This document shows positions 27,383 through 36,933 of a stretch of 64,000 bases of DNA, piece after piece. The position numbers and the translations under genes were made by a program. The notes under the pieces are model-generated. The model did no database searches, was not told the DNA's origin, and saw only the letters and a program-made list of their open reading frames with translations. Source of the DNA: Aliihoeflea sp. 40Bstr573 (GTDB lineage Bacteria; Pseudomonadota; Alphaproteobacteria; Rhizobiales; Rhizobiaceae). The first letter of the stretch is position 1. Every line of letters starts with the position of its first letter. The stretch spans positions 1 through 64,000 of the forward strand of contig NZ_JAAAMH010000002.1 of assembly GCF_024105655.1 (NCBI RefSeq). Reading direction: 5' to 3'.

Positions 27383-28777
27383 ATGGAAATGGAAGCAGCA
27401 AGCGTCGGCACCAGATCATTCCCGGCAATGAAGCGGGAAAACTGGCTTGAGCGGCTGGCGGAAGAGCCGGTTGCATCCGCGCGGCTGCACTACGAAGTCG
27501 ACGCGTCCGGTCTCCAGCTTCGCGCCGGCGGCGCAGCGCAGTGGAAGATACTGCAGCGCGTCGACGATCCCGATCCAGCCCGCGCCAACGCGCAGGCGCT
27601 CACCGACCTTGCCAATGGGGCCGACGGTCTCGCGCTTGTCTTCGAGGGCGCGCCCAATGCCTTCGGATACGGCCTGCCCGCCACGCCCGAGGCGCTGCGC
27701 ACCGCCGTCAGGGACGTTGCCATCGACAAGGTCCATCTGCGCATCGACGTCCATCCGGCCAGTCGCGCCTCGGTCGACTGGATGGAAACGATCTTCCACA
27801 ACTGGCCGAATGTCGATCCTGCGCGCCTGAGCCTGTCCTTCGGCGTCGATCCGGGCGCCGTGTTCGCCGGCACCGGAAGGCTGCGCATGTCGATCGAGGC
27901 GCTGCAGGCCTCCATGCCGCAGTCGCTCGCACACTTCTTCTCGGTTGGCGCGCCGGCCGTCTTCCTCGAGGCCGACGGACGCGTCGTCCACAATGCCGGC
28001 GCCACCGACGCGCAGGAGCTCGGCATCATCATCGCCTCGGCCGTCGGCCATCTGCGCATGTTCGAAGAGGCGCGCCAGCCGCTCGTCTACGCCGCGCCGC
28101 ATATCGGCTTCGCACTCGCCGCCGGGCAGGACCCGCTGTCGACGATTGTGAAGATCCGTGCCTTGCGCATGCTGTGGGCTGCGGTCGAGCAGCAGTCCGC
28201 GCTGCCGCCCGTCCCGGCCAACATCCATGCCGAGACGTCGTTTCGCATGATGAGCCGGCGCGATCCGGAGACCAATCTGACGCGCAACACGCTCGCCGCC
28301 GCCGCCGCCATCGCCGGCGGCGCCAATTCGGTTTCCGTCCTGCCGCACACCATGCCGCTCGGCCTGCCCGAAGGGGCTGCCCGCCGCATAGCGCTGGCCA
28401 CGCAGACGGTCATGAAGCGGGAGGTGCAGCTTCGCCCGATCTCCAATCCAACGCCCACGCCGGATCTGCAGAACCACCTCATCGCGTCGCTGTGCGAAAC
28501 TGCGTGGGAAGAATTCCGCCGCATCGAGAACGAAGGCGGCATCTTGCACTCACTGGTCGACGGCCGGCTGCAGGAACGCGTCCTCCAAGCCCGCCAGGCG
28601 CGCATCGAGGCGGTGCGCGGCGGGCACAACGTCATCGTCGGCGCAACGGTCTTCGAACCGCCCCTTCCCGTCTCGCAGCCCACGCTCGACGCTCCCGTCA
28701 AGCCGCTGCCTGACGACGGCACGGTGTTCTGCGAGAAATTGTCGCCGCGCAGGCTCGAAGAGGACGTGATGGGCTGA
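27383..28777 (+). CDS. mutA: Methylmalonyl-CoA mutase small (beta) subunit-like
   Basis: A 464-residue TIM-barrel MM_CoA_mutase domain protein. Segments such as VDWMETIFHNWPNVDPARLSLSFG, FRMMSRRDPETNLTRNTLAAAAAIAGGANSVSVLPH and TAWEEFRRIENEGGI match the family. There is no C-terminal cobalamin-binding domain (no DxHxxG), so it cannot be a stand-alone mutase and should pair with a large subunit encoded elsewhere. The start is at 27383 or 27389, behind AAGGAAGG. It is divergent from the HerA-like gene. Confidence 0.85.
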   Translation: MEMEAASVGTRSFPAMKRENWLERLAEEPVASARLHYEVDASGLQLRAGGAAQWKILQRVDDPDPARANAQALTDLANGADGLALVFEGAPNAFGYGLPATPEALRTAVRDVAIDKVHLRIDVHPASRASVDWMETIFHNWPNVDPARLSLSFGVDPGAVFAGTGRLRMSIEALQASMPQSLAHFFSVGAPAVFLEADGRVVHNAGATDAQELGIIIASAVGHLRMFEEARQPLVYAAPHIGFALAAGQDPLSTIVKIRALRMLWAAVEQQSALPPVPANIHAETSFRMMSRRDPETNLTRNTLAAAAAIAGGANSVSVLPHTMPLGLPEGAARRIALATQTVMKREVQLRPISNPTPTPDLQNHLIASLCETAWEEFRRIENEGGILHSLVDGRLQERVLQARQARIEAVRGGHNVIVGATVFEPPLPVSQPTLDAPVKPLPDDGTVFCEKLSPRRLEEDVMG

Positions 28778-28793
28778 GGTTCGACGTCGCGGT

Positions 28794-29792
28794 CTACCCC
28801 AGCTCCCCAACCGGCCGTACCGTGCCGACCTCGATGCCGTTCCAGTTGCGCATGACCGGCCGCGCCATGTCCCCGACACGTTCGCCCAGTTCATCCTTCA
28901 GCAACCGCGCGAGCAGGGCTGAAACCATCGTCTCGGCCGCCCGCACCGCACCGTCGTCGCATTTCAGCGCAAAGCCCAGGCCCAGTTCCGGCAGCGCGCC
29001 GCAATAGACGCCCTCCGCGCCGACCTTGACGAAAATTCGCCCCGCGCCGACGGTCATCAGCCGCGTGTCCATCCGATCCGTGCCCGACACGTAGAATGGC
29101 TCGGCCATGCAGGCCGCGATCAGCCGCTTCGCCGCCGCAGCGCGCTTTTCCGCCAGCCCCTGCCCCGTCGCCATCTTCGCAAACCCGCGCGCCAGATCCG
29201 CCAGCGGGATCGCGTAGGTGGGGATCGAACAGCCGTCGATGCCGCATGCGTCGGTCGAATGCGGCGCGCCGGTCACGGCCTCCATCGCTTCACGCACCAT
29301 CTCCTGCGAGCGGTGCTGCGCCTTCACATAGCCGCGATGGTCGATGCCCAGATGCCGGCAGGTGCACACGAAGCCCGAATGCTTGCCCGAACAGTTGTTG
29401 TGGAGCGCGGTCGGCGACACGCCGGAGCGCGCCAGCTCGATCATCGCGTCTTGCCCCGTCGGCCAGTGCGCGCCGCATTCGAGCGCGCTTGCATCGAGCC
29501 CCGCCCGCGCCAGCATCGACGCCGCCCGGTCTGCATGGCGCGCCTCGCCGGCATGGGAGGCGCAGGCAAGCGCGAGGTCGGCATCCTGGAACCCGTAAGC
29601 GTCCGCCGCACCGCTTTCGACGAGCGGCAGCGCCTGTATCGACTTCACCGCCGAGCGCGGGAAGACCGGCCGCGCGACGTCGCCGATCGACAGCACCTGC
29701 GCGCCGTCGCCATCGAACACCGACAGCGCACCGCGATGGCGGCTTTCGATCACATTTCCGCGGGTGACTTCGACCAGAACCGGATTCGCCAT
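28794..29792 (-). CDS. ansA: Asparaginase, Rhizobium etli (ReAV) type
   Basis: The 332-residue enzyme hydrolyses Asn to Asp and ammonia. It belongs to the class unrelated to E. coli AnsA/AnsB. The serine-hydrolase-like motif S47-x-x-K50 is in FPRSAVKSIQ, and the metal/active-site residues C134, K137 (NNCSGKHSGF) and C188 (GIDGCSIP) sit one position from those reported for ReAV. No signal peptide, so cytoplasmic. It is tail-to-tail with the mutase subunit gene (16-bp gap, no visible terminator). Confidence 0.92.
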   Translation of the reverse strand: MANPVLVEVTRGNVIESRHRGALSVFDGDGAQVLSIGDVARPVFPRSAVKSIQALPLVESGAADAYGFQDADLALACASHAGEARHADRAASMLARAGLDASALECGAHWPTGQDAMIELARSGVSPTALHNNCSGKHSGFVCTCRHLGIDHRGYVKAQHRSQEMVREAMEAVTGAPHSTDACGIDGCSIPTYAIPLADLARGFAKMATGQGLAEKRAAAAKRLIAACMAEPFYVSGTDRMDTRLMTVGAGRIFVKVGAEGVYCGALPELGLGFALKCDDGAVRAAETMVSALLARLLKDELGERVGDMARPVMRNWNGIEVGTVRPVGELG

Positions 29793-29860
29793 TATCTTCC
29801 CTCAAGACCAACTGCCCGCCACATACCGATTTGCCTGCCCGAAAGGAAGCGTGCCGCTTC

Positions 29861-30598
29861 ATGACCATCGCCCTGCGCTTCGCCCTCGTCGTCTTCGTGT
29901 TCTTCCTGCTGCCGGCGCTGGCGACGCTCGCCTGGTGGTCGGTGACCGACCGTCCGGATAGCTGGCGGGGCGCGATGTGGACGTCGTCCGGACTTCTTCC
30001 ACCTCCCGCAACCGACGATGCCGGCATCTACGTCCTCGCCGCCCGCACCGGCGGGCTCAAGGGCGCTTTGTCGGTGCATAGCTGGATCGTCCTGAAGCGC
30101 CCCGGCGAGACGAGCTACGAGCGCTACGATAAGGTCGGCTGGGGCTCGCCGATCCGCCGCAACCATCGCGATGCGGACGGCTACTGGTATTCCAATCCAC
30201 CCTATGTGGTGCATTCGGTCAGGGGCGAAGCGGCCGAGCAATTGCTGCCCCAATTCGACGCCGCGATCGCCGCCTATCCCTATGCGCAGCCCGGCGGCTA
30301 CCGCATCTGGCCCGGTCCGAACTCCAACAGCTTCGTCGCCAACGTCCTCGACGCCGTCTCCGCTTTCGGCGGCCGCCTGCCACCGAACGCCGTCGGCCGC
30401 GATTTCGCCCCCGGACTGGGCACCTTCGGCATGACCCCCGACGGCCGCGATTTCCGCGTCTCCCTCGGCGGCTATGCCGGCTTCACCATCGGCGCGGCAA
30501 GCGGCATCGAGTTTCATTTTCTCGGCTTGGTGGCAGGCGTGGATTTGAAGCGCATCGGGCTGAAGGTGCCGGGCTACGGGACAATCTCGGTGTACTGA
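29861..30598 (+). CDS. DUF3750 domain protein
   Basis: A 245-residue protein with an N-terminal membrane helix or signal (FALVVFVFFLLPALATLAWW) and the DUF3750 domain: LKGALSVHSWIVLKR, YDKVGWGSPIRRNHRDADGYW and GYRIWPGPNSNSFVANVLDAV. The His and the SWIV/NSNSF segments recall papain-like or NlpC-type amidase folds, but the family function is unestablished. ATG 29861 places the hydrophobic helix at the N-terminus; a GAAAGGAAG lies somewhat far upstream. Confidence 0.82.
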   Translation: MTIALRFALVVFVFFLLPALATLAWWSVTDRPDSWRGAMWTSSGLLPPPATDDAGIYVLAARTGGLKGALSVHSWIVLKRPGETSYERYDKVGWGSPIRRNHRDADGYWYSNPPYVVHSVRGEAAEQLLPQFDAAIAAYPYAQPGGYRIWPGPNSNSFVANVLDAVSAFGGRLPPNAVGRDFAPGLGTFGMTPDGRDFRVSLGGYAGFTIGAASGIEFHFLGLVAGVDLKRIGLKVPGYGTISVY

Positions 30599-30620
30599 CC
30601 GCAAACGCCAGCGCGCTGCC

Positions 30621-30756
30621 GATCCACCCCTCCCCACAAAGAGGAGGGGGACGCCAGCGTCGAGCCCAACTTTCAAACTGGATGAGTTGTCTTTCGGTAG
30701 ATTGCAACGCCGACGCCCTCCCTCCCCCTTGTGGGGAGGGATAAAGGGTGGGGGTC
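30621..30756. repeat. Palindromic intergenic element, copy 2
   Basis: A 136-bp element between the convergent DUF3750 and SDR genes. The right arm (GGGATAAAGGGTGGGGGTC at its end) is identical to copy 1; the left arm is degenerate at the outer end (GATCCACCCCTCCCCACAAA), so this copy is less symmetric. CAGCGT follows the left arm as in the other copies. Confidence 0.8.
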
Positions 30757-30815
30757 CTCAACCCATCCGCCCCTGTCCGCCTGGCTCGCTCCCGCATGCA
30801 AGCCAGCACCAAACC

Positions 30816-31487
30816 TCACCCCGCCTTCGACATCGCCCCATCGACCATCAGCACATGGCCGCTGACATAGCTCGCATCGGGCGACAGCAAGAATGCCACC
30901 GCCCCGGCAACCTCATCCTCATCCGCCGCGCGGCGCAGCGGCAGCGTCTCGACATGCTCGTCGGGGCCGGTGCACACGCAATTCACGCGCACGCCCTTGG
31001 GCCCGAGTTCGACCGCAAGCCCCTCCGTCAGCGCGCGGATCCCCGCTTGCGCGACGCCGTAGGCAAGGCGTCCCTGACCCGCCGCGGCGCACAGATTGAC
31101 AATCGCCAGTTCGTCGCCGCGCCGCTCCACTCCCGCCCGGCAGGCGGTCAGCGTCGCGACGAGGTTCACTTCCAGAACCTCGCGCAAAAACTCGCCGGTC
31201 GTCTCGTCGAGCCCGCCGGCAGGCGCATGGCTCGAAGCGTTGACGAGCGCGGCGAGAGGTCCGAAGGCGTCGACGCACTGGTCGAACGCCACCTCCATCT
31301 CCTCCTCGTCCGTCAGGTCGGCGCGGATGAAGATCGCGTCCTCGTCGCCCAGCCGCTCCTCGACTTCCGAGATCGCCTCGGCGTCGGCATCAATGATCGC
31401 GACCGGCCAGCCATCGTCCAGAAGGCGCTCGGCAACGGCAAAGCCGATGCGGGTCGCTCCTCCGGTGACGATGGCCGGACGCTTCAC
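30816..31487 (-). CDS. SDR-family protein with altered catalytic residues
   Basis: A 223-residue short-chain dehydrogenase/reductase fold. The Rossmann motif is intact (VTGGATRIGFAVA), and the C-terminal FLLSPDASYVSGHVLMVDGAMS is classical. The active-site YxxxK reads Y-G-V-A-Q, so the Lys is replaced by Gln, and the usual Ser of the preceding strand is replaced (IVNLCAAAGQGRLAYG). It may be inactive as a reductase or use different chemistry. The GTG start at 31487 overlaps the thiolase stop by 4 bp (GTGA). It is the second gene of the thiolase operon. Confidence 0.85.
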   Translation of the reverse strand: MKRPAIVTGGATRIGFAVAERLLDDGWPVAIIDADAEAISEVEERLGDEDAIFIRADLTDEEEMEVAFDQCVDAFGPLAALVNASSHAPAGGLDETTGEFLREVLEVNLVATLTACRAGVERRGDELAIVNLCAAAGQGRLAYGVAQAGIRALTEGLAVELGPKGVRVNCVCTGPDEHVETLPLRRAADEDEVAGAVAFLLSPDASYVSGHVLMVDGAMSKAG

Positions 31488-32650
31488 TTGATCCGCTCGA
31501 GGATCGAGACGTAGTTGGCGACCGCCGCGCCGCCCATGTTGAAGATGCCCGCGAGCTTGGCGTTCGGGATCTGGATGCCGCCCGCCTCGCCGGTGAGCTG
31601 CATGGCCGACAGCGCATGCATGGAAACACCCGTCGCGCCGATCGGATGGCCTTTGGATTTCAGGCCACCCGAGGGGTTCACCGGCAGCCGTCCGTCTTTC
31701 TTGGTCTGGCCCTCGAGCGCGATCTTCCCGCCCTCTCCCCGCTTGGCGAGGCCCATCGCCTCGTATTCGATGAGTTCGGCGATGGTGAAGCAGTCGTGCG
31801 TCTCGACGAAGGAGAGGTCGTCCAGCTTCACGCCCGCGTTCTTCAGCGCCCGCGCCCAGGCCGCTTCGGCCCCCTCGAAAAGCAGGATGTCGCGCTTGGA
31901 CAGCGGCAGGAAGTCCTGAACGTGCTCGTTGGCGCGGAAGGCGACGGCGCGCTTCATGCGCAGCGCGGTCTGCGTGTCGGCGAGCACGATCGCCGCAGCG
32001 CCGTCGGAGACGAGCGAACAATCGGTGCGCTTCAGCGGGCCGGCGACGAACGGGTTCTTCTCGCTCTCGTTGCGGCAGAAGTCGAAACCGAAATCGGTGC
32101 GCATCTGCGCATACGGGTTTTCGACGCCGTTCTTGTGGTTCTTCGCGGCAATGGTGGCGAGCGCATCCGACTGGTCGCCGTGGCGCTGGAAATAGGACTG
32201 CGCAATCCCGCCGAAGACGCCCGCGAACCCGGCCGGCGTGTCGCCTTCTTCGGGCAGGTAGGAGGCCTTCAGAAGATTGCGGCCGACATCCGGCCCCTTG
32301 GTCGTCGTCATCTGCTCGACGCCGACGACGAGCACGATCTTGGCGGCATTCGCGTCGATGGCGCGGATGCCCTGGCGCACTGCGGCCGAACCGGTCGCGC
32401 AGGCGTTTTCAACGCGCGTCGCGGGTTTGAAGCGCAGGCGGTCGTCGGCCTGCAAGACGAGGCTGGCGGTGAAATCCTGTGCCGAGAAGCCCGCATTGAA
32501 GTGCCCGAGCACGATCTCGTCCACGTCCTCCGGCCCGATGCCGGCATGGTCGAGCGCATCCGACGCAACCTTGATTATCAGGCTCTCGACGGTTTCTTCG
32601 GGCAGTTTTCCGAACTGGGAATGTGCCCAGCCGACAATGCATGCGGTCAT
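31484..32650 (-). CDS. Thiolase family protein (SCP-x/acetyl-CoA acetyltransferase-like)
   Basis: A 388-residue thiolase-fold enzyme. The nucleophilic Cys is in RVENACATGSAAVRQG; the C-terminal GGLKSKGHPIGATG contains the catalytic His, with a further His/Cys-type motif at ETHDCFTIAELIEYE. This pattern (CFT rather than the second Cys loop of FadA) is that of the SCP-x/acetoacetyl-CoA thiolase-like group, often without proven substrates. ATG 32650 is preceded by AAGGAGG; an upstream ATG at 32695 has none. It is divergent from betI and coupled to the SDR gene. Confidence 0.88.
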   Translation of the reverse strand: MTACIVGWAHSQFGKLPEETVESLIIKVASDALDHAGIGPEDVDEIVLGHFNAGFSAQDFTASLVLQADDRLRFKPATRVENACATGSAAVRQGIRAIDANAAKIVLVVGVEQMTTTKGPDVGRNLLKASYLPEEGDTPAGFAGVFGGIAQSYFQRHGDQSDALATIAAKNHKNGVENPYAQMRTDFGFDFCRNESEKNPFVAGPLKRTDCSLVSDGAAAIVLADTQTALRMKRAVAFRANEHVQDFLPLSKRDILLFEGAEAAWARALKNAGVKLDDLSFVETHDCFTIAELIEYEAMGLAKRGEGGKIALEGQTKKDGRLPVNPSGGLKSKGHPIGATGVSMHALSAMQLTGEAGGIQIPNAKLAGIFNMGGAAVANYVSILERIK

Positions 32651-32853
32651 GTTTTCTGGCCTCCTTGGGGTGTGCCGCACCCTACCATGCGTCAACCCGC
32701 TGCCGAAACTGGAAATTTGTTCAGTCCTGAACGAACAACGGATGTGCCTTGGATCGCCGCGCGTCCTATCTCACGCACTAAGGACGCTCCAGCACTTTGG
32801 AGGCGTCGGCATGCACCCGAACCGGTTTCCACTGGTCGGTCCGCGCTCGTTCT

Positions 32854-32869
32854 TGATTGATCAGTCAAT
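32854..32869. promoter_or_regulatory. Predicted BetI operator
   Basis: TTGATTGATCAGTCAA is a 16-bp palindrome with one mismatched pair, 18 bp before the betI start and in the divergent spacer with the thiolase gene. It resembles the ATTGA-containing operators of E. coli BetI. Choline or betaine would be expected to relieve repression. Prediction from sequence only. Confidence 0.65.
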
Positions 32870-32887
32870 AAACGTTAAATCCGTTCC

Positions 32888-33511
32888 ATGCCAAAGCTGG
32901 GAATGGAACCGCTGCGCCGCAAGGCGCTCATCGACGCCGCCATCGGCGCGATCGGCGAGCGCGGCTCGCTGGACGTCACGATGGCCGAGATTGCCCGGCG
33001 TGCGGGCGTGTCCTCCGCGCTCGCGCATCACTATTTCGGCGCCAAGGATGACCTTCTCCATGCCACGATGCGTCACATCCTGGCCAAGCTCGGCCACGAC
33101 GCCCGCGCCGCGCTCGGCCAGGCAACGACGCCCGAAGCGCGCGTGCGCGCCATCATCGCGGTAAACTTCTCGGCCCAGCAATTCGCGTCCGAGACGATCG
33201 CCGCCTGGCTCACATTCTATGTCGAGGCGCAGCGCTCCGAGCGCCTGCGCCGTCTCTTGCGCATCTATGCGCGCCGGCTGCATTCGAACCTGATGAGTGG
33301 CCTTCGCCCGCTGACGCCCGACGCCGATCTCGTCGCTGAAAGCATCGCCGCGCTGATCGACGGGCTCTACATCCGCCGCGCCCTCAAGGACGGCGCTCCC
33401 GATGCCGCTTCCGCCATCGCGCTCGTCAACGATTATCTCGACCTCAAGATCAAGGCATCGAACGCAAAAGCGGCAACCGATTCTCGGAACCATTCGATAC
33501 GCAGCCAATAA
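32888..33511 (+). CDS. betI: TetR-type repressor BetI
   Basis: The 207-residue regulator has an N-terminal TetR helix-turn-helix ([32 protein letters not shown]) and the BetI-type C-terminal ligand domain ([40 protein letters not shown]). The SALAHHYFG segment is characteristic of BetI. It leads the choline-sulfate/betaine operon and is probably autoregulated through the palindrome immediately upstream. ATG 32888 is used; the gap to betC is 17 bp. Confidence 0.94.
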   Translation: MPKLGMEPLRRKALIDAAIGAIGERGSLDVTMAEIARRAGVSSALAHHYFGAKDDLLHATMRHILAKLGHDARAALGQATTPEARVRAIIAVNFSAQQFASETIAAWLTFYVEAQRSERLRRLLRIYARRLHSNLMSGLRPLTPDADLVAESIAALIDGLYIRRALKDGAPDAASAIALVNDYLDLKIKASNAKAATDSRNHSIRSQ

Positions 33512-33528
33512 AGTCCGGGGGGACATCA

Positions 33529-35049
33529 GTGAAGCCGAACATTCTCATTCTCATGGTCGACCAGTTGACCGGAACGCTGTTTCCGGACGGTCCGGCCGAC
33601 TTTCTCCATGCCCCGCATCTGAAGGCCCTCGCGGCCCGCTCGGCGCGGTTTTCCGCCAATTACACGGCCTCGCCGCTCTGCGCGCCCGGCCGCGCTTCCT
33701 TCATGAGCGGGCAACTGCCCTCGCGCACCCGCGTCTACGACAATGCGGCCGAGTTTCCCTCCGCGATCCCCACTTTCGCGCATCATCTGCGCGCGGCGGG
33801 CTACCACACCGCGCTGTCGGGCAAGATGCACTTCGTCGGGCCGGACCAGCTTCACGGTTTCGAGGAACGGCTGACGACCGACATCTACCCCGCCGATTTC
33901 GGCTGGACGCCAGACTACCGCAAGCCAGGCGAGCGGATCGACTGGTGGTATCACAATCTTGGCTCGGTCACCGGCGCCGGCGTCGCCGAGATCACGAACC
34001 AGATGGAATATGACGACGAGGTCGCCTTCCACGCCGTGCAGAAGCTCCACCAGCTTTCGCGCCTGAGCGAGGACGAGGACCGCCGCCCCTGGTGCCTCAC
34101 CGTTTCGTTCACCCACCCGCACGATCCCTTCGTCGCGCGGCAGAAATATTGGGATCTCTACGAGGACTGCGCGCATCTGAAGCCGGAGGTCGGCTTCATT
34201 CCATACGAAGAGCAGGACCCGCACTCGCAGCGCCTCTACCACGCCAGCGATTACCCGGCCTTCGACATCACCGACGAGGATATCGAGAAGTCGCGCCGCG
34301 CCTATTTCGCCAACATCTCCTATGTCGACGATCATGTCGGCGCGATCCTCGCCACGCTCGAGCGCACCCGCATGGCGGACGACACCATCATCCTCTTCTG
34401 CTCCGACCATGGCGAGATGCTCGGCGAGCGCGGCCTCTGGTTCAAGATGTCCTTTCTCGAAGGCTCAGCGCGCGTGCCGCTGATGATCGCCGGCAAGGGC
34501 ATCGCGCCCGGCAACCACGCAACGCCGACCTCGAACCTCGACATCTGCCCCACGCTTTGCGACCTCGCCGGCATCGACATGTCCGCCATCATGCCGTGGA
34601 CCGATGGCACCTCGCTCAAGCCCCAGATGGGCGGCAACGAGCGCCGCGAGCCGGTCCTGATGGAATACGCCGCCGAAGGGTCCAACGCGCCGATGGTCGC
34701 GATCCGCGAGGGCCGGTTCAAGTTCGTCCATTGCGAGATCGACCCGCCGCAACTCTTTGATCTGGAATCGGATCCAGCCGAGCTCGTGAACCTCGCCGCC
34801 GATCCGGCCCATGCCGGCCGCGTTGCCGAATTCGTCGCGAAAGTGCGCGCGCGCTGGGACATGGCGCGCTTCGATGCCGAGGTGCGCGAGAGCCAGGCGC
34901 GCCGCTGGGTCGTCTATCCGGCGCTGCGCAACGGCGCCTATTACCCGTGGGAATTCCAGCCGCTGCAAAAGGCGTCGGAGCGCTACATGCGCAACCACAT
35001 GGACCTGAACGTGCTGGAGGACCGCCAGCGCTTTCCGAGAGGCGAATGA
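33529..35049 (+). CDS. betC: Choline-sulfatase
   Basis: The 506-residue type I sulfatase hydrolyses choline-O-sulfate to choline and sulfate. The sulfatase signature C-x-P-x-R is in [17 protein letters not shown]; the Cys becomes formylglycine. Metal ligands come from ILILMVDQ near the N-terminus and [15 protein letters not shown]. The C-terminal [17 protein letters not shown] is typical of BetC. The GTG start at 33529 follows a G-rich ribosome site. No signal peptide, so cytoplasmic. The stop overlaps betA by 4 bp. Confidence 0.95.
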   Translation: MKPNILILMVDQLTGTLFPDGPADFLHAPHLKALAARSARFSANYTASPLCAPGRASFMSGQLPSRTRVYDNAAEFPSAIPTFAHHLRAAGYHTALSGKMHFVGPDQLHGFEERLTTDIYPADFGWTPDYRKPGERIDWWYHNLGSVTGAGVAEITNQMEYDDEVAFHAVQKLHQLSRLSEDEDRRPWCLTVSFTHPHDPFVARQKYWDLYEDCAHLKPEVGFIPYEEQDPHSQRLYHASDYPAFDITDEDIEKSRRAYFANISYVDDHVGAILATLERTRMADDTIILFCSDHGEMLGERGLWFKMSFLEGSARVPLMIAGKGIAPGNHATPTSNLDICPTLCDLAGIDMSAIMPWTDGTSLKPQMGGNERREPVLMEYAAEGSNAPMVAIREGRFKFVHCEIDPPQLFDLESDPAELVNLAADPAHAGRVAEFVAKVRARWDMARFDAEVRESQARRWVVYPALRNGAYYPWEFQPLQKASERYMRNHMDLNVLEDRQRFPRGE

Positions 35050-36704
35050 ACATGCTTGAAGCCGATTACGTCATCGTGGGTTCGGGGTCCGCCGGCGCCG
35101 CCATGGCCTACCGCCTGTCCGAGGACGGCAAGAACTCCGTCATCGTCATCGAATATGGAGGCACCGACATCGGACCCTTCATCCAGATGCCGGCCGCGCT
35201 CTCCTTCCCGATGAACATGAACCTTTACGACTGGGGCTTCGAAAGCGAGGCGGAGACGCATCTGGGCGGACGCAAACTCGCCACGCCGCGCGGCAAGGTT
35301 CTGGGCGGCTCATCCTCGATCAACGGCATGGTCTATGTGCGCGGCCATGCGCGCGATTTCGACCATTGGGCCGACGAAGGCGCGGCCGGCTGGGCCTATG
35401 CCGACGTCCTGCCCTACTTCAAGCGCATGGAAACCTCGCATGGCGGCGAGGAAGGCTGGCGCGGCACCGACGGGCCAATGCACGTCAAGCGCGGCCCGCG
35501 CCGCAACCCGCTCTACGCCGCCTTCGTCGAGGCCGGCCAGCAGGCTGGTTTCGAAACCACCCAGGACTACAACGGCTCCAAGCAGGAGGGCTTCGGCGCG
35601 ATGGAGCAAACCATCCATCTCGGCCGCCGCTGGTCCACCGCCAACGCCTATCTGCGCCCTGCCCTCAAGCACCCGAACGTCAGCCTGGTCAGTGGCTTCG
35701 TGCGCCGCGTGGTCATCGAGAATCAGCGGGCAACCGGCGTCGAATTCGAGGCGCGCCGGCAGATCCGCTTCGTCCGGGCGAAGCGGGAGGTGATCCTCGC
35801 CGCCTCGTCGATCAACTCGCCCAAGCTTTTGATGCTGTCCGGCATCGGCCCGGCCGCGCATTTGACGCAGCACGGCATCAAGGTCGTCGCAGACCGGCCC
35901 GGCGTCGGCGCGAACCTGCAGGATCACATGGAACTCTACATCCAGCAGGAATCCACGAAGCCGATCACGCTCTATTCCAAGCTCAACCTCTTCTCCAAGG
36001 CGCTGATCGGCGCCGAATGGCTGTTCTTCAAGTCGGGGCTTGGCGCGTCGAACCATTTCGAGGCGGCAGCCTTCCTGCGCTCGAAGCCCGGCGTCGACTA
36101 TCCCGACATCCAGTATCATTTCCTGCCCGTCGCGATCCGATATGATGGCAAGGCAGCGGCGAAGTCGCATGGCTTCCAGGCCCATGTCGGGCCGATGCGG
36201 TCCAAGTCCCGCGGCTCGGTGAGCCTGCGCTCGCCCGACCCGTACGAAAAGCCGGTCATCCGCTTCAACTACATGTCGCATCCCGATGACTGGTCTGACT
36301 TTCGCCACTGCATCCGGCTGACGCGCGAGATCTTCGGCCAGGCCGCCTTCGACGAGTTTCGCGGCAGGGAAATCTCGCCCGGCGCCGATGTGACGTCCGA
36401 CGAGGCGCTCGATGCTTTCATCCGCGACCATGCCGAAAGCGCCTACCATCCCTGCGGCACCTGCCGGATGGGCCGCGCAGACGATCCGAACGCGGTGGTC
36501 GACCCCGAGTGCCGCGTGATCGGCGTCGAAGGCCTTCGCGTCGCCGATTCGTCCATCTTCCCGCGCATCACCAACGGCAATCTCAACGCGCCGTCGATCA
36601 TGGTGGGCGAGAAGGCGGCGGACCATATCCTTGGCCGCCAGCCTCTCAGCCCTTCCAATCAGGAACCCTGGATCAACCCGCGATGGGAGACGTCCGACCG
36701 CTAG
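35046..36704 (+). CDS. betA: Choline dehydrogenase
   Basis: A 552-residue GMC-family flavoenzyme that oxidises choline to betaine aldehyde at the membrane. FAD motif [17 protein letters not shown] at the N-terminus; [20 protein letters not shown] and [13 protein letters not shown] are GMC signatures, and the catalytic His/Asn region is [11 protein letters not shown] and [22 protein letters not shown]. The ATG at 35046 is in a 4-bp overlap with betC; a second ATG lies two codons later. It acts with betB to make glycine betaine. Confidence 0.96.
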   Translation: MNMLEADYVIVGSGSAGAAMAYRLSEDGKNSVIVIEYGGTDIGPFIQMPAALSFPMNMNLYDWGFESEAETHLGGRKLATPRGKVLGGSSSINGMVYVRGHARDFDHWADEGAAGWAYADVLPYFKRMETSHGGEEGWRGTDGPMHVKRGPRRNPLYAAFVEAGQQAGFETTQDYNGSKQEGFGAMEQTIHLGRRWSTANAYLRPALKHPNVSLVSGFVRRVVIENQRATGVEFEARRQIRFVRAKREVILAASSINSPKLLMLSGIGPAAHLTQHGIKVVADRPGVGANLQDHMELYIQQESTKPITLYSKLNLFSKALIGAEWLFFKSGLGASNHFEAAAFLRSKPGVDYPDIQYHFLPVAIRYDGKAAAKSHGFQAHVGPMRSKSRGSVSLRSPDPYEKPVIRFNYMSHPDDWSDFRHCIRLTREIFGQAAFDEFRGREISPGADVTSDEALDAFIRDHAESAYHPCGTCRMGRADDPNAVVDPECRVIGVEGLRVADSSIFPRITNGNLNAPSIMVGEKAADHILGRQPLSPSNQEPWINPRWETSDR

Positions 36705-36767
36705 GCGCGAGCGCGAAACCGCAGTATGCCGACGAGATCGCAATCATGCGTCTCAAGGCAACCAGAT

Positions 36768-36914
36768 ATGCAAAAGAACCAGCTCTACATGCTCGTCGGA
36801 GCGCTCGCCGTCGTCGTCATCGGCCTCGGCATCTATGTCTATCGCGAGGAAAGCCAACCGGACGGCGTCGAGATCCGCCTCGATGAGAGCGGTGTCTCGG
36901 TGGAGCAGAACTGA
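36768..36914 (+). CDS. 48-residue single-span membrane microprotein in the bet operon
   Basis: [20 protein letters not shown] opens a short protein with one membrane helix (about 6-24) and a hydrophilic tail with acidic residues ([16 protein letters not shown]). It lies in the 229-bp betA-betB gap with 19 bp to betB, on the operon strand. The tail pattern GVEIRLDE looks constrained rather than random. No function is known to me. A longer reading from 36726 lacks a better ribosome site. Confidence 0.6.
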   Translation: MQKNQLYMLVGALAVVVIGLGIYVYREESQPDGVEIRLDESGVSVEQN

Positions 36915-36933
36915 CCAACACAAGGAGAACGGT

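Noticed and set aside
31616-32860. 414-codon plus frame opposite the thiolase gene
   Set aside because: Thiolase motifs on the minus strand identify the real gene.
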